Below are positions 16,199 through 24,469 of a DNA stretch of 57,048 nt, piece after piece; the first letter of the stretch is position 1; each line of letters starts with the position of its first letter. The translations under genes were made by a program, and so were the position numbers. Where the stretch lies: contig JAEVYX010000002.1 of NCBI GenBank assembly GCA_023392515.1, positions 1-57,048 of the forward strand, given 5' to 3'. Under the pieces are notes generated by a model. That model was not told the origin of the DNA, did no database searches, and saw only the letters and a program-made list of their open reading frames with translations. The stretch is from Bacillota bacterium (lineage in GTDB: Bacteria; Bacillota; Clostridia; Christensenellales; Aristaeellaceae).

Positions 16199-17221
16199 TT
16201 ATTTGTTCGTAACGAATTCCTCGAACTTCGCCCGAATCTCGTCGCGCTGCTGATAACAGCGTACCCAGTCAACTCCCATGTCCGTTTTGATCAGGCCATC
16301 GGTATCAATCGAATCATAAGGGACCTTGGTCATGCCCTTGAGTACAGAGTGCATCCAGCCGCTTAATACAAATTCCTGGCCGCCTTCACCGAGCAGCCAG
16401 TCGGTAACGGCCTCGCAGGCGGCAGTGTTATGGTTCAGGCTCTTTTCACCCGCGACTGTCATAACGGTGGAAGGAATCAGGATGTTGCCGTCTTCCGGGT
16501 AGATGCAGGATATGGTGGATCCCTCTTCCTCACGCAGTTTCAGAACGGATTCTTCCAGAATCATCAGCAATTTGCATTCACCCGTTTGAAGCTTGCCAAG
16601 GGCGGTGGAGCCGGATTCGACCATGACTTCGTTTTTCCCCAGCGCCTCAAAATATTCATAGCCGTATTTGTCACTCAGGGCGGTGACTGCGGCCATGGTG
16701 GTACCAGAGGTTAGCGGGTTGCCCATGGAGATTTCACACTTGAGGCTTTCGTCAAATGCGAAATCATGGAAAGTCTTGGGCAGTTCTTCCGCCTTGTATA
16801 GATCGGGGTTATAAGCCAGCACCATGTTGCAAACACGGACAGGGTACCAGTAGCCTTCTTCATCGAAAGGGAAGCGCAGGTTGGCAGCGGCATCGGTTTT
16901 ATATTGATGCAGCCAGCCGCCTTCTTTGAGCTCCAAAGAATAAGCGGGTTCGGCAACCAAGAGCAGGTCGCAGTCCAGCTTGCCGCTTTCCATTTCACCG
17001 GCCAGCTTGGTCTGCAGGCTTCCGGTGCCGCCATACAGATGATTCACGGTCAAGTTCGGGAATTCGACTTTTAAGCCTTCGATCAGCTTATCGATGACAT
17101 CCTGGTAGATTGAGGTGTAGATCATGATTTCGCCGGTAATTGATTCATTTACCGCTTGTGCACTCACGGCTGCCGCTAGGAGCATAACGAAACAGAGTAC
17201 CATTGCCACGAACTTTTTCAT
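16199..17221 (-). CDS. Extracellular solute-binding protein, FbpA/AfuA-like
   Basis: A 340-residue type-2 periplasmic-binding-fold protein. Residues 1-23 are a signal peptide ending SAQA with no usable lipobox; the only early cysteine is inside the hydrophobic core. The family start is IMIYTSIYQDVIDKL, then GGTGSLQTKLAGEMESG, and late SCIYPEDGNILIPS. The adjacent double tyrosine used by true ferric-binding proteins is not visible, so an organic anion such as a sugar phosphate or phosphonate is more likely than iron; that is inference. GGGAGG precedes the ATG. Confidence 0.88.
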   Translation of the reverse strand: MKKFVAMVLCFVMLLAAAVSAQAVNESITGEIMIYTSIYQDVIDKLIEGLKVEFPNLTVNHLYGGTGSLQTKLAGEMESGKLDCDLLLVAEPAYSLELKEGGWLHQYKTDAAANLRFPFDEEGYWYPVRVCNMVLAYNPDLYKAEELPKTFHDFAFDESLKCEISMGNPLTSGTTMAAVTALSDKYGYEYFEALGKNEVMVESGSTALGKLQTGECKLLMILEESVLKLREEEGSTISCIYPEDGNILIPSTVMTVAGEKSLNHNTAACEAVTDWLLGEGGQEFVLSGWMHSVLKGMTKVPYDSIDTDGLIKTDMGVDWVRCYQQRDEIRAKFEEFVTNK

Positions 17222-17309
17222 TTGTCTGCCTCCCGGTTATTTATTTTTACACGGGTTACGCCGCCCGTATAAAATCACCAAGATGACGCATTCTCTTTTA
17301 TATATGTAT

Positions 17310-17338
17310 ATCATATCACAATGTTGCATGTCCTTCAA
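17310..17338 (-). promoter_or_regulatory. Promoter of the FbpA/AfuA-like operon
   Basis: On the minus strand TTGAAG (17333-17338) and TATGAT (17310-17315) are 17 bases apart with a TGA extended -10. The roughly 90-base leader holds a short hairpin near 17252-17269 but no recognised riboswitch. Upstream, around 17357-17381, TTACAT-like repeats could be regulator sites. Confidence 0.65.
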
Positions 17339-17460
17339 CCATGAATAGCCATAATTTATACATTATGTAAAGTGATGTAATAGAATTATTATATTTGAAA
17401 CAGAAAAGCAAAACGGAAAACACTTTGTATGATTTATGAGTTGCAGTTTGAACAGCATAT

Positions 17461-17496
17461 AAAATGAAGCCGCCGGATGTGCGGCAGCCTCATTTT
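17461..17496 (-). terminator. Terminator of the FHA-SEDS-PBP operon
   Basis: On the minus strand AAAATGAGGCTGCCGC pairs with GCGGCTTCATTTT around a seven-base loop, just after the PBP stop at 17503. Confidence 0.7.
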
Positions 17497-17502
17497 ACAT
17501 GC

Positions 17503-18924
17503 TTATCTGTAATTGTTTTTGAGATACTGGAAAATCTGCCTGGCGATGGGACTGGCAACCTCGCCGCCGCCGCCGCCGGCTTCTACCACTACACTGACGG
17601 CGTAGGGCAGGTCATCGTTATCAATGAAGCCAACAAACCATGCGTGTGTCACGTCTACCCCGTTTTGCGCGCTTTCTGCGGAGCCGGTTTTACCGCAGAT
17701 TTTCAGTCCTTCAACTGCTGCGCCGCTGCCGGTGCCGGAGGTGACAACGGCCCGCATGGATTCCTGCAAGGTGGCGGCCAGACTTTCCGTGAGAGACTTT
17801 CTATATACTTTCGAACTGTAGGAAGTGCGAGCTACGCCGTTGGAACTAACGATGGACTGTATAAGCCTGGGTTCCATCATCACGCCATTATTGGCCACAG
17901 CGGCGGCTACCATGCACATATGCAGGGGTGTAGCGGCTACATGGCTTTGCCCGACCCCGGACCAGGCCACTTCCACTTGATTGCGACCGGTAGTGGGGTA
18001 GGTACTGTTTTCCACGACCAGGTCGCGGAAAAGAAAATTATCGTTAAAGCCAAAGGATTCTGCAGTTTTACGAAGCCTTTCATCCCCAAGCTTCAAGGCC
18101 AGACTTGCAAATATGTTGTTGCAGCTTACTGTAAAGGCCTCTTTAAGGGATAAATCGCCATGCCTGGCCTGGTTATAATCGTGAATGATCTGATCCAGCA
18201 CTTGCAGATTGCCAGTACAATTCAAGGTTTGCGACTGTATGTTTTCCAGGTTCTGCAATGCACTTGTCATGGTGATGATTTTAAATGTGCTGCCTGGGGG
18301 AAAGACGCTTTGGGTAGCCCTGTTCCAAAAGGGCTTGAGCGGATCGTCCTCTGATATTTCGGAGGCCTTATGCGGGTCGAAGGTAGGCAGACTGACCAGC
18401 GCCATTACCTCGCCAGTCTTGTAATTGATAACCACTGCAGCCCCGCTTTTCCCTGCCGTCTTGGCGCCTGAGGAAAAGGCGTTGGCAATCGCGGTGCAAA
18501 GTTTGCTGTCCACGGTCAGGGTTACGTTGTCTCCCCGGCGTGTTTCACCCCGGGTTGCCTGCACGATCCGCTCTGCCAGGGATGTATGGAATCCCAACAA
18601 ATAGCTGGCCTGAAAGGACTCTACTCCGTTGGATACATACCCTTGATTGTCACCCAGAAGATGCACCACGGCCCGGCGGCTCTTTTCGTCGGCTTGATAA
18701 ACCCTTTTTCCATCGCTTGTAGTTGCCAATACCACATTGTTTCGGTCCAGAATATCCCCTTGGATTACGCTGCTCTTTTCTTCCCGAACCCGGGTGTTTC
18801 CGCTGAAGGCGAACCAACGGGTGCCATAAACGGTGATACTGTAACCTCCGTAGGCCGCCAGCAAAATAAATAGGCCTACCAGGAAGATCGCCAGGAGTTT
18901 GAAATTTAAGCGCTGCTGCTTCAT
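17503..18924 (-). CDS. Class B penicillin-binding protein (PBP2/PbpA type)
   Basis: A 473-residue peptidoglycan transpeptidase anchored by one N-terminal helix (about 8-28), active outside the membrane. The three catalytic motifs are complete: S212-T-F-K215 in PPGSTFKI, S267-C-N269, and K412-T-G414. A short dimerisation region with GDILDRN near 56 fits the FtsI/PbpA group. It is encoded 17 bases after a SEDS polymerase gene, the usual partner that makes the glycan strand. Whether the pair serves division, elongation or sporulation cannot be decided here. Confidence 0.93.
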   Translation of the reverse strand: MKQQRLNFKLLAIFLVGLFILLAAYGGYSITVYGTRWFAFSGNTRVREEKSSVIQGDILDRNNVVLATTSDGKRVYQADEKSRRAVVHLLGDNQGYVSNGVESFQASYLLGFHTSLAERIVQATRGETRRGDNVTLTVDSKLCTAIANAFSSGAKTAGKSGAAVVINYKTGEVMALVSLPTFDPHKASEISEDDPLKPFWNRATQSVFPPGSTFKIITMTSALQNLENIQSQTLNCTGNLQVLDQIIHDYNQARHGDLSLKEAFTVSCNNIFASLALKLGDERLRKTAESFGFNDNFLFRDLVVENSTYPTTGRNQVEVAWSGVGQSHVAATPLHMCMVAAAVANNGVMMEPRLIQSIVSSNGVARTSYSSKVYRKSLTESLAATLQESMRAVVTSGTGSGAAVEGLKICGKTGSAESAQNGVDVTHAWFVGFIDNDDLPYAVSVVVEAGGGGGEVASPIARQIFQYLKNNYR

Positions 18925-18941
18925 CCGGACGGTATCTCCTT

Positions 18942-20192
18942 TCAGGCGAAGCCTTCGTCGGCGCCTAGCTTGGCCAGGCGTGTGTCCTCTTTGATGGCAT
19001 CCTCGTTGCGGCTGGCAACCCCCTGCAAAAGACCAATCAGGCTCATGCTCGACACAAGGGACGTCCCTCCGTAGCTAACAAAAGGCATAGTGACACCGGT
19101 CAGGGGAATGAGCTTGATCACGCCTCCGATGATGACGAAAGTCTGTACCCCCAGCATCACCGTGCAGCCCATGGCCAGCAGTGCATAAAAGCTTTCTCTG
19201 CAGTTAACGGCAATGCTTACACCCCTTATGACCAATGCAACATACATAAGCAAAACACAAAGCCCAAACAGGATACCGAACTGTTCGCAAATCACCGCGA
19301 AAATGCAGTCCGTATAGTAAACCGGGATCACGCGAGGTGCGCCCAGCCCCAGCCCCATCCCGAAAAGTCCGCCGCTGGCAATGGCAATCAGGGATTGGAT
19401 GATCTGGAAACCGGCATTATCATAATCACTCCAGGGGTTCAGCCAGATCGCCACACGCTTTTTTACATGGGCAAACATGACATATCCGCCTACTGCCGCA
19501 CCTGCGCCGCCGCCTATGCCCATGAGTGTTATGGGAAGATTGCTGGAAGAGGCGTAATATAGGAATAGGGCAGTGGCGTAGTAAAGCAGCGCCGTGCCCA
19601 AGTCTTTTTGCAGCATAAGCAGGCCCAGGCAACCTGCCGAGAACGCAAGCCATGGCAGCATTCTATGCTGGCTCATATAATAGGCTAGGACCAACAGAAG
19701 GCTCAGCTTTACAATCTCGCTTGGTTGTACGGATATGCCGCTGATGAAAATCCAGTTCTGTGCGCCGTTAATCTCTGAACCAATGACCAAGGGAAGTGCC
19801 AGTGCCCCAATGGACAGGGGAAACAGAAGGAAAATAAGGGGCTTCCATCTGCGAATCATGCGCACCACCAGGATACAGATCAGCATGGCTCCGATACCCA
19901 CCCCGTAATGCAGTGCTTGCTGTAAGCCCCGTTCGGGAAGCGTGCTGTAAAGGATCAAAACGCCCAGGGCACATAGAAAATTCGTAAGCGCCAAAAGAAG
20001 CTTGTCCGCCGGGAAAAGCTTTGGCAGTACCATGGTGCTTACCCATATGAGGATGGGAACGACGCCTGCCAGCAAAAGCCCTTCCCAATTTACAGGGCTT
20101 TCCTTGAGTGAAATAAGGAAAAAGGCGCTGAAGAAAAACAGCATTACAGCACTGACCAGCATTTTAGCCGGGTCCCGTTTTTGCCTTGCCAC
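18942..20192 (-). CDS. SEDS glycosyltransferase, FtsW/RodA/SpoVE family
   Basis: A polytopic membrane protein of about 416 residues with some ten helices that polymerises lipid II. Family-typical stretches are GAQNWIFISGISVQPSEIVKLS, LLMLQKDLGTALLYY and, near the end, VTMPFVSYGGTSLVSSM. The frame opens with TTG at 20195 directly after the FHA stop. The GTG at 20192, 9 bases after GGAGG, is the better start, but either is possible. It is paired with the class B PBP downstream. Confidence 0.93.
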   Translation of the reverse strand: MARQKRDPAKMLVSAVMLFFFSAFFLISLKESPVNWEGLLLAGVVPILIWVSTMVLPKLFPADKLLLALTNFLCALGVLILYSTLPERGLQQALHYGVGIGAMLICILVVRMIRRWKPLIFLLFPLSIGALALPLVIGSEINGAQNWIFISGISVQPSEIVKLSLLLVLAYYMSQHRMLPWLAFSAGCLGLLMLQKDLGTALLYYATALFLYYASSSNLPITLMGIGGGAGAAVGGYVMFAHVKKRVAIWLNPWSDYDNAGFQIIQSLIAIASGGLFGMGLGLGAPRVIPVYYTDCIFAVICEQFGILFGLCVLLMYVALVIRGVSIAVNCRESFYALLAMGCTVMLGVQTFVIIGGVIKLIPLTGVTMPFVSYGGTSLVSSMSLIGLLQGVASRNEDAIKEDTRLAKLGADEGFA

Positions 20193-20195
20193 CAA

Positions 20196-21131
20196 TTACC
20201 GCCTCCTTCCGAAAAAGCCACGCCGGGGCGGCGGTGATATTTGAGGGGGTTCCTCCAACTCTACATCCTCGGCAGGGGGATAAGACTCTCCATACCAGGC
20301 CGCATCTTCTGTGGGTTCTTCTCTATGGTAGAAAGGCTGACCGGCGGAAAGAGGCTCTTCCCACTCCGGGTCCATGTTTCCGTCTGGCTGATCCACCCAG
20401 ATTTCTTCGTTACGGCGGATAGGCGCTTGACGCCCGGTTTCAGGAAAGGATTGGAGCATGCGCCGGTAAGGGCGTGTTTCCCCTTCCCAATTTGATTCCA
20501 AATCCTCTGGGTAACCCCGCTGAGGAGGAATTTCAAAGTTTTCTGGTTCCAGGTCCTGTTCATCCTCTTGCCAATCACCTTGAACCGCAGCAGCATGGGG
20601 CACTTGGTCGGGGTAGGGGGCATAAACAGGTTCATCGGGCCGCAAAGCGGCAGGGCGGGAAGTTTCCAGGCCCATAAACAGCCGCATGCGCAGTACCGCA
20701 TCTCCTACCACCAAGCGGGAGCCATGATGCATCAGCCATTCTCTCTGCTGGGGGTCCGGTTCTTCTCCGTCAACGGTAAAAGAAAGCCTGGGGGCGGGTG
20801 TTAAAATCAGCCCTACGCCGTTTTCAAAGCGGAAGTCTCCATGCCTGGGAGCCACACCGGAACAGGGAATACTCACGTCACAGCTGCGGAGGCTTCCCAA
20901 CGTTCCTTCCCGGGGAATGGAAATCACGGTGCCCGGCGGCAGCTCATCGCTGCCGGCCAGCACCACAAATTCACCCACCAGCCCCGCATCGGGCAGCTGG
21001 CGAAGGCGCTTGCGACGGATCTTGGCATCCTTGCGCAGCCAGGAAAAGCTGCGCCATACAATCAAAACGCCTAAAAAGGCAAACCAATACCTGGCTCCCA
21101 GCGCCAGCAATTCATAAGCCTCTTTAGGCAT
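20196..21131 (-). CDS. Membrane-anchored FHA-domain protein
   Basis: A 311-residue protein with one N-terminal helix (about 12-30), a basic linker, an FHA phosphothreonine-binding domain (about 67-140), and an acidic, proline-rich tail rich in E, P and Y that looks disordered. The FHA residues R82-S83 and S91 through H97 (RSCDVSIPCSGVAPRH) are in place. The start at 21131 has AAGGTGGAG before it; the frame from 21155 does not. Its position before a SEDS and a PBP gene parallels the actinobacterial FHA-RodA-PbpA clusters, suggesting Ser/Thr-kinase control of wall synthesis. No kinase gene is in the window. Confidence 0.88.
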   Translation of the reverse strand: MPKEAYELLALGARYWFAFLGVLIVWRSFSWLRKDAKIRRKRLRQLPDAGLVGEFVVLAGSDELPPGTVISIPREGTLGSLRSCDVSIPCSGVAPRHGDFRFENGVGLILTPAPRLSFTVDGEEPDPQQREWLMHHGSRLVVGDAVLRMRLFMGLETSRPAALRPDEPVYAPYPDQVPHAAAVQGDWQEDEQDLEPENFEIPPQRGYPEDLESNWEGETRPYRRMLQSFPETGRQAPIRRNEEIWVDQPDGNMDPEWEEPLSAGQPFYHREEPTEDAAWYGESYPPAEDVELEEPPQISPPPRRGFFGRRR

Positions 21132-21163
21132 TCGTTCTCCACCTTTCCATGGCATATAGAAAC

Positions 21164-21169
21164 ATTATA
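21164..21169 (-). promoter_or_regulatory. Extended -10 promoter of the FHA-SEDS-PBP operon
   Basis: On the minus strand a perfect TATAAT is preceded by TGC (extended -10). No good -35 is found 17 bases upstream. Confidence 0.5.
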
Positions 21170-21270
21170 GCATAAAAACGCAACGTGGAGGCATTTTCTT
21201 GCGGGGGAGGGGGAAAATGGGGAAATGTGCGCATTATCATACCGTGTGATACGCTGTAGCAAAAAAATGC

Positions 21271-21298
21271 ACGGCTCGCCCAAATGCGGACGAGCCGT
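21271..21298 (-). terminator. Terminator of the ABC-2 exporter operon
   Basis: ACGGCTCG pairs perfectly with CGAGCCGT around a 12-base loop. On the minus strand it is followed by GCATTTTTTT, downstream of the permease stop at 21320. Confidence 0.85.
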
Positions 21299-21319
21299 TT
21301 TGCATATGCACGCTTTATT

Positions 21320-22057
21320 CTATTTGTTTTCGCTCTTCATTTTCCGTTTGAACGCAACAATGGCAAACCCCATGACGACAACAGCATATCCGATCACCCA
21401 CCACAGATGTGGGAAAATGGATGCATAATCCCCGGCAACAGCAGCTTTTGCCGCATCGACGGAATGGACAAATGGAAGCGCATAAGCAATGGATTTAAAA
21501 GCGCCGCCCACCAGGTTTAGGTCAAACCATATGCCGCTCAGCCATGCGCTGACATTGGTAAGCAGCGCGCCGCATATGCCGCCTACCTGTTTGTCGGTAA
21601 AGATGCTGCCGGCCAATAGCCCAATGCCTGTATAAAGAATGATGGCAGGAATCATGACAGCAAGCGCAACCAATACATTTATATTGATTGCAAGCCCAAG
21701 AAAAAAGGCCGCGATAAAGCAAAAGGCGCCTTGGGCAATAGACATGGGGAGGAGTGGCAGCGCGTATCCGAGAATGAAATCCGATGCGGTGAGGGGTGAA
21801 GAAAAGAGCCGCATCAGGTAGGAGGTGGTTCTGTCTTTGGCAATCAGCATACCGGAAAACAGCGAAATAAAAGAAAGGCCGAAAACTGCTATTCCCGGTG
21901 CCAGTTTATCGATTTCGAATAATTTGACTGGTATATTAGCCTGGATGGCGGAAAGCAGCAGCAGTATGATCAGCGGAAAGCCAATGCCAAAGGCCAGGTT
22001 AAGCCGGTCTCTTATCAACTCCTTCTGGTTGCGGGATGCAAAAACCAAAAATCTCAT
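21320..22057 (-). CDS. ABC-2 type exporter permease
   Basis: A 245-residue membrane protein with six predicted helices and the ABC-2 pattern, including LIAKDRTTSYLMRLFSSPLTASDF near residue 72. Its ATG overlaps the stop of the ATPase gene by four bases, and both follow a small AbrB-type regulator. The cargo (drug, lipid or antimicrobial peptide) cannot be told. Confidence 0.88.
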   Translation of the reverse strand: MRFLVFASRNQKELIRDRLNLAFGIGFPLIILLLLSAIQANIPVKLFEIDKLAPGIAVFGLSFISLFSGMLIAKDRTTSYLMRLFSSPLTASDFILGYALPLLPMSIAQGAFCFIAAFFLGLAININVLVALAVMIPAIILYTGIGLLAGSIFTDKQVGGICGALLTNVSAWLSGIWFDLNLVGGAFKSIAYALPFVHSVDAAKAAVAGDYASIFPHLWWVIGYAVVVMGFAIVAFKRKMKSENK

Positions 22058-22788
22058 AACTGTCCCTCCGATTCTGTTGCAAGTGCTACAAAGGCATCCT
22101 CAAATGTCTTAGCACCCGTCTTTGCAATAAGCTCTTCAGCCGTGCCTACTGCTTTTAATACACCCGTTGACATAATGCCGATCCGGTCTGAGAGCGCTTC
22201 GGCTTCTTCCATATAATGTGTTGTAAGAATCACCGTAATTTTTCCTTTCAGCTTTTTGATGGCTGTCCAAAGCTCCCGTCGGGCAAGCACATCCAAGCCA
22301 AGGGTCGGCTCATCCAAAAACAGTATCTGCGGACTTGTAATCAGCGCCATGGCGATGCTCAGGCGCCTTTGCATGCCTCCTGACAGCGTCTTGGCCTTGC
22401 TTGAGGCTTCTTTTGTCAAAGAAAAAGCTGTGAGCATCTCATCGGCCCTTTGACGGGCTTGTTTCTTGTCACTGCCGTATATACCGGCGATTAATTCGAG
22501 ATTCTCCTTGATGGTTAAGTTTGGCGCGACGGCGGTCTCCTGAGGAGAAATGTTGATTTTTGCCTTGACTCCGCTGGGATTGTTTATGATGCTGTCTCCG
22601 AGCAAAATCGCATCCCCGCTTGTGGGGGACGTAAGACAGGACAGCATTCTGATGGTGGTGGTCTTTCCTGCACCGTTTACACCCAGCAGCGCAAACAGTT
22701 CTCCCTGCTCGATAGACAAATTAAGAGCGTTTACTGCGGTCTTCGTACCAAACTTTTTCGTTAGGCCACTGGTTTGTATAGCCTTCAT
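22054..22788 (-). CDS. ABC exporter ATPase (CcmA/DrrA-like)
   Basis: A 244-residue ATPase. Walker A is GVNGAGKTT (about 36-44), the signature region LSGGMQRRLSIAMAL, Walker B ILFLDEPTLGLD, and the switch region LTTHYMEEAEAL. GGAGG precedes the ATG, which overlaps the regulator stop by four bases. It forms an efflux pump with the ABC-2 permease. Confidence 0.92.
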   Translation of the reverse strand: MKAIQTSGLTKKFGTKTAVNALNLSIEQGELFALLGVNGAGKTTTIRMLSCLTSPTSGDAILLGDSIINNPSGVKAKINISPQETAVAPNLTIKENLELIAGIYGSDKKQARQRADEMLTAFSLTKEASSKAKTLSGGMQRRLSIAMALITSPQILFLDEPTLGLDVLARRELWTAIKKLKGKITVILTTHYMEEAEALSDRIGIMSTGVLKAVGTAEELIAKTGAKTFEDAFVALATESEGQL

Positions 22789-23012
22789 TTTTCTGCCTCC
22801 GGTTTTATCTGACCATTTAGAATACCGCTGAATACTTGCTTGAGCGCATCGCTAGTGATAATAGCAAGCCCCTGAGCTTCATCACCAATCAGCATCAAGG
22901 AATCTCCGGGCTTGATACCGAAAACTGTCCTGGCTTCCTTGGGGATTACAATCTGACCCTTTTCCCCAACCTTTACCATCCCGAAGATGTGCTTTCCTTC
23001 AAGTGGGTTCAT
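22785..23012 (-). CDS. AbrB/MazE/SpoVT-type DNA-binding protein
   Basis: A 75-residue swapped-hairpin DNA-binding protein. The AbrB core reads GMVKVGEKGQIVIPKEARTVFGI followed by KPGDSLMLIGDE. The ATG at 23012 follows GGAGGAG; a GTG two codons earlier is less likely. It opens a three-gene operon with an ABC-2 exporter and probably represses it. A repeat-rich site between its promoter and start (23027-23050) is a candidate for autoregulation. Confidence 0.88.
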   Translation of the reverse strand: MNPLEGKHIFGMVKVGEKGQIVIPKEARTVFGIKPGDSLMLIGDEAQGLAIITSDALKQVFSGILNGQIKPEAEK

Positions 23013-23026
23013 ACACACTCCTCCTA

Positions 23027-23085
23027 CAAGTATGAAAAGTATAACTTGTGTGATTGAGCATACTGCAAATGGACAGGAATGTCAA
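23027..23085 (-). promoter_or_regulatory. Promoter and candidate operator of the AbrB-ABC-2 operon
   Basis: On the minus strand TTGACA (23080-23085) and TATGCT (23057-23062) are 17 bases apart. Downstream, ACAAGT and ACTTGT form an inverted repeat around 12 bases (23027-23050), with two AAGTAT copies inside. Confidence 0.6.
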
Positions 23086-23097
23086 TAGACAATAGGA

Positions 23098-23124
23098 AAC
23101 CAGCCATTTCAAAAACGGCTGGTT
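23098..23124 (-). terminator. Hairpin after the AAC(3)-family gene
   Basis: AACCAGCC pairs with GGCTGGTT around 11 bases. It lies between the AAC(3) stop and the next promoter, but only a weak T-rich tail follows. Confidence 0.5.
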
Positions 23125-23180
23125 ATACTACGCAGTAAGTCTGCTTGAATGTCGAAGGGAGACTTCAATGGCTTATTCTT

Positions 23181-23942
23181 TTATGGCTTCAAACCGTACA
23201 GGCCTAAAGGATCTGATTCCAGCGCATGCTCGTATAAGCCGATCACGTCCCGCACCTTAAAGAACATGCACTTGCTGTTGCCTATATATCCATCCTGGAT
23301 GAATCCCTTTTCATAAGCTTCATTTTGAATGGTGTACCAGGCTTTCACAGGCGGTTTTCCTGTTTCAATATACCATTCATCAGGGGGATAGATAAGGTTT
23401 ACTTTGTCTGATGGCTTAAAGATGTCGCGAACCTTGTCCGGCAGCTTGGATTCCACGTAATGCATGCTGGTGAGCCTGTATATATCCACACCCAGCAAGA
23501 GCCCCCAGCCATCCTGTGCGATTAGGTGATGAAGACCTTTGTAATGGATATGCGCATCCTTGCCCCAGGCAGCCACCCTGTGCAGACCTTCCCCTGTTTT
23601 AACATCCGGCATTTTCCGAAAGGTATCCGATATAATGCCCATACAGCTTCGCTCATAGAAATCGTCGTGAAATATTTTCACTTTATAGGTGAGCCCGCGT
23701 TCCATGTCCAGGGGAGTCAGGGGCAGGGGGACGGACATGGGGAAGGCGGTCATGACGATTGTGCCTTCTTTTCCAACTATGTTCATCAACGCCTGGATCA
23801 CGGTTTCTGCACCGCCATCAACAATCCCAAAGCTGCTTAAAGAACTGTGTACCTCCACCATCATGCCTTGCTGTAGGCCCAGGTCTCTTAAGCCTTTTTC
23901 GATGTCGGACCGGGTAATGAAAACCGTTTCATCCTGCCGCAT
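23181..23942 (-). CDS. AAC(3)-family aminoglycoside N-acetyltransferase-like protein
   Basis: A 253-residue protein of the antibiotic_NAT/YokD fold. It shows the early MVEVHSSLSSFG, GGAETVIQAL, GTIVMTAF, VAAWGKDA near 123, and the acceptor-site block GVDIYRLTSMHYVE in place of the family's G-RNTSLHL-E. Many chromosomal members are not resistance enzymes, and no mobile element flanks this one, so resistance should not be assumed. It is followed upstream by the pyrophosphohydrolase gene on the same strand. Confidence 0.82.
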   Translation of the reverse strand: MRQDETVFITRSDIEKGLRDLGLQQGMMVEVHSSLSSFGIVDGGAETVIQALMNIVGKEGTIVMTAFPMSVPLPLTPLDMERGLTYKVKIFHDDFYERSCMGIISDTFRKMPDVKTGEGLHRVAAWGKDAHIHYKGLHHLIAQDGWGLLLGVDIYRLTSMHYVESKLPDKVRDIFKPSDKVNLIYPPDEWYIETGKPPVKAWYTIQNEAYEKGFIQDGYIGNSKCMFFKVRDVIGLYEHALESDPLGLYGLKP

Positions 23943-23972
23943 ATGCTCACCCCCTGTATCTATACTCGGCGA

Positions 23973-24290
23973 TTATGGTTTTTCTACAGATTTCAAATAG
24001 AGCTTTTTTGCAAAGCCTCCCCGCTCCAGGGCTTTTGCTTGCTTCACCTTGTGAAGCTGATCGATCGAGTATCCCCGGGCTTCGCAGATGGCGTGCAGTA
24101 CTTCCAGAATATCAGCCAGTTCTTCCAGCTCTTTACTCTCCTGGTATTCCGCAACTTCTTCATTCAGCTTCCTGTCAAGCTCTGCAAGATATTCCGCGTC
24201 CGAAAGCACAGCATAGTCTGCTTGGCCCCCGTGGGCTTTAATGATTTCCGGTATCTTATCTCGAATCAGCTTGTTGTATCTTGTTTGCAT
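23973..24290 (-). CDS. MazG-like nucleoside triphosphate pyrophosphohydrolase
   Basis: A 105-residue all-alpha house-cleaning enzyme. It starts TRYNKLIRDKIPEII and has the metal-binding pattern EEVAEYQ near 44 and ELEELADILEVL near 55. The family removes non-canonical NTPs. It is separated by 30 bases from the AAC(3)-family gene and probably co-transcribed with it. Confidence 0.85.
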   Translation of the reverse strand: MQTRYNKLIRDKIPEIIKAHGGQADYAVLSDAEYLAELDRKLNEEVAEYQESKELEELADILEVLHAICEARGYSIDQLHKVKQAKALERGGFAKKLYLKSVEKP

Positions 24291-24397
24291 GCTTTTCCCT
24301 CTTACGTGCCAGTGTGTAGTATGATTGTAACCCTTTTCTCAGAAAATGCCAACAGTTTGATGAAGGTATTACGGTTATTGAAAAAAGCACGTAAAAA

Positions 24398-24437
24398 CAT
24401 CACCCCTGCGCTGCAGTCTGGCATGGCAGGGGTGATG
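24398..24437 (-). terminator. Terminator of the Dpp-type operon
   Basis: A perfect 12-base-pair stem (CATCACCCCTGC and its complement) is followed on the minus strand by TTTTTACG, just after the peptide-binding protein stop at 24470. Confidence 0.85.
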
Positions 24438-24469
24438 CTATAGAAACGTATGATAGAAATTTTGTAAGG

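Noticed and set aside
23181..23942. Aminoglycoside resistance gene
   Set aside because: The family assignment is good, but chromosomal AAC(3)-like proteins often have other substrates and there is no mobile context, so I call only the family.
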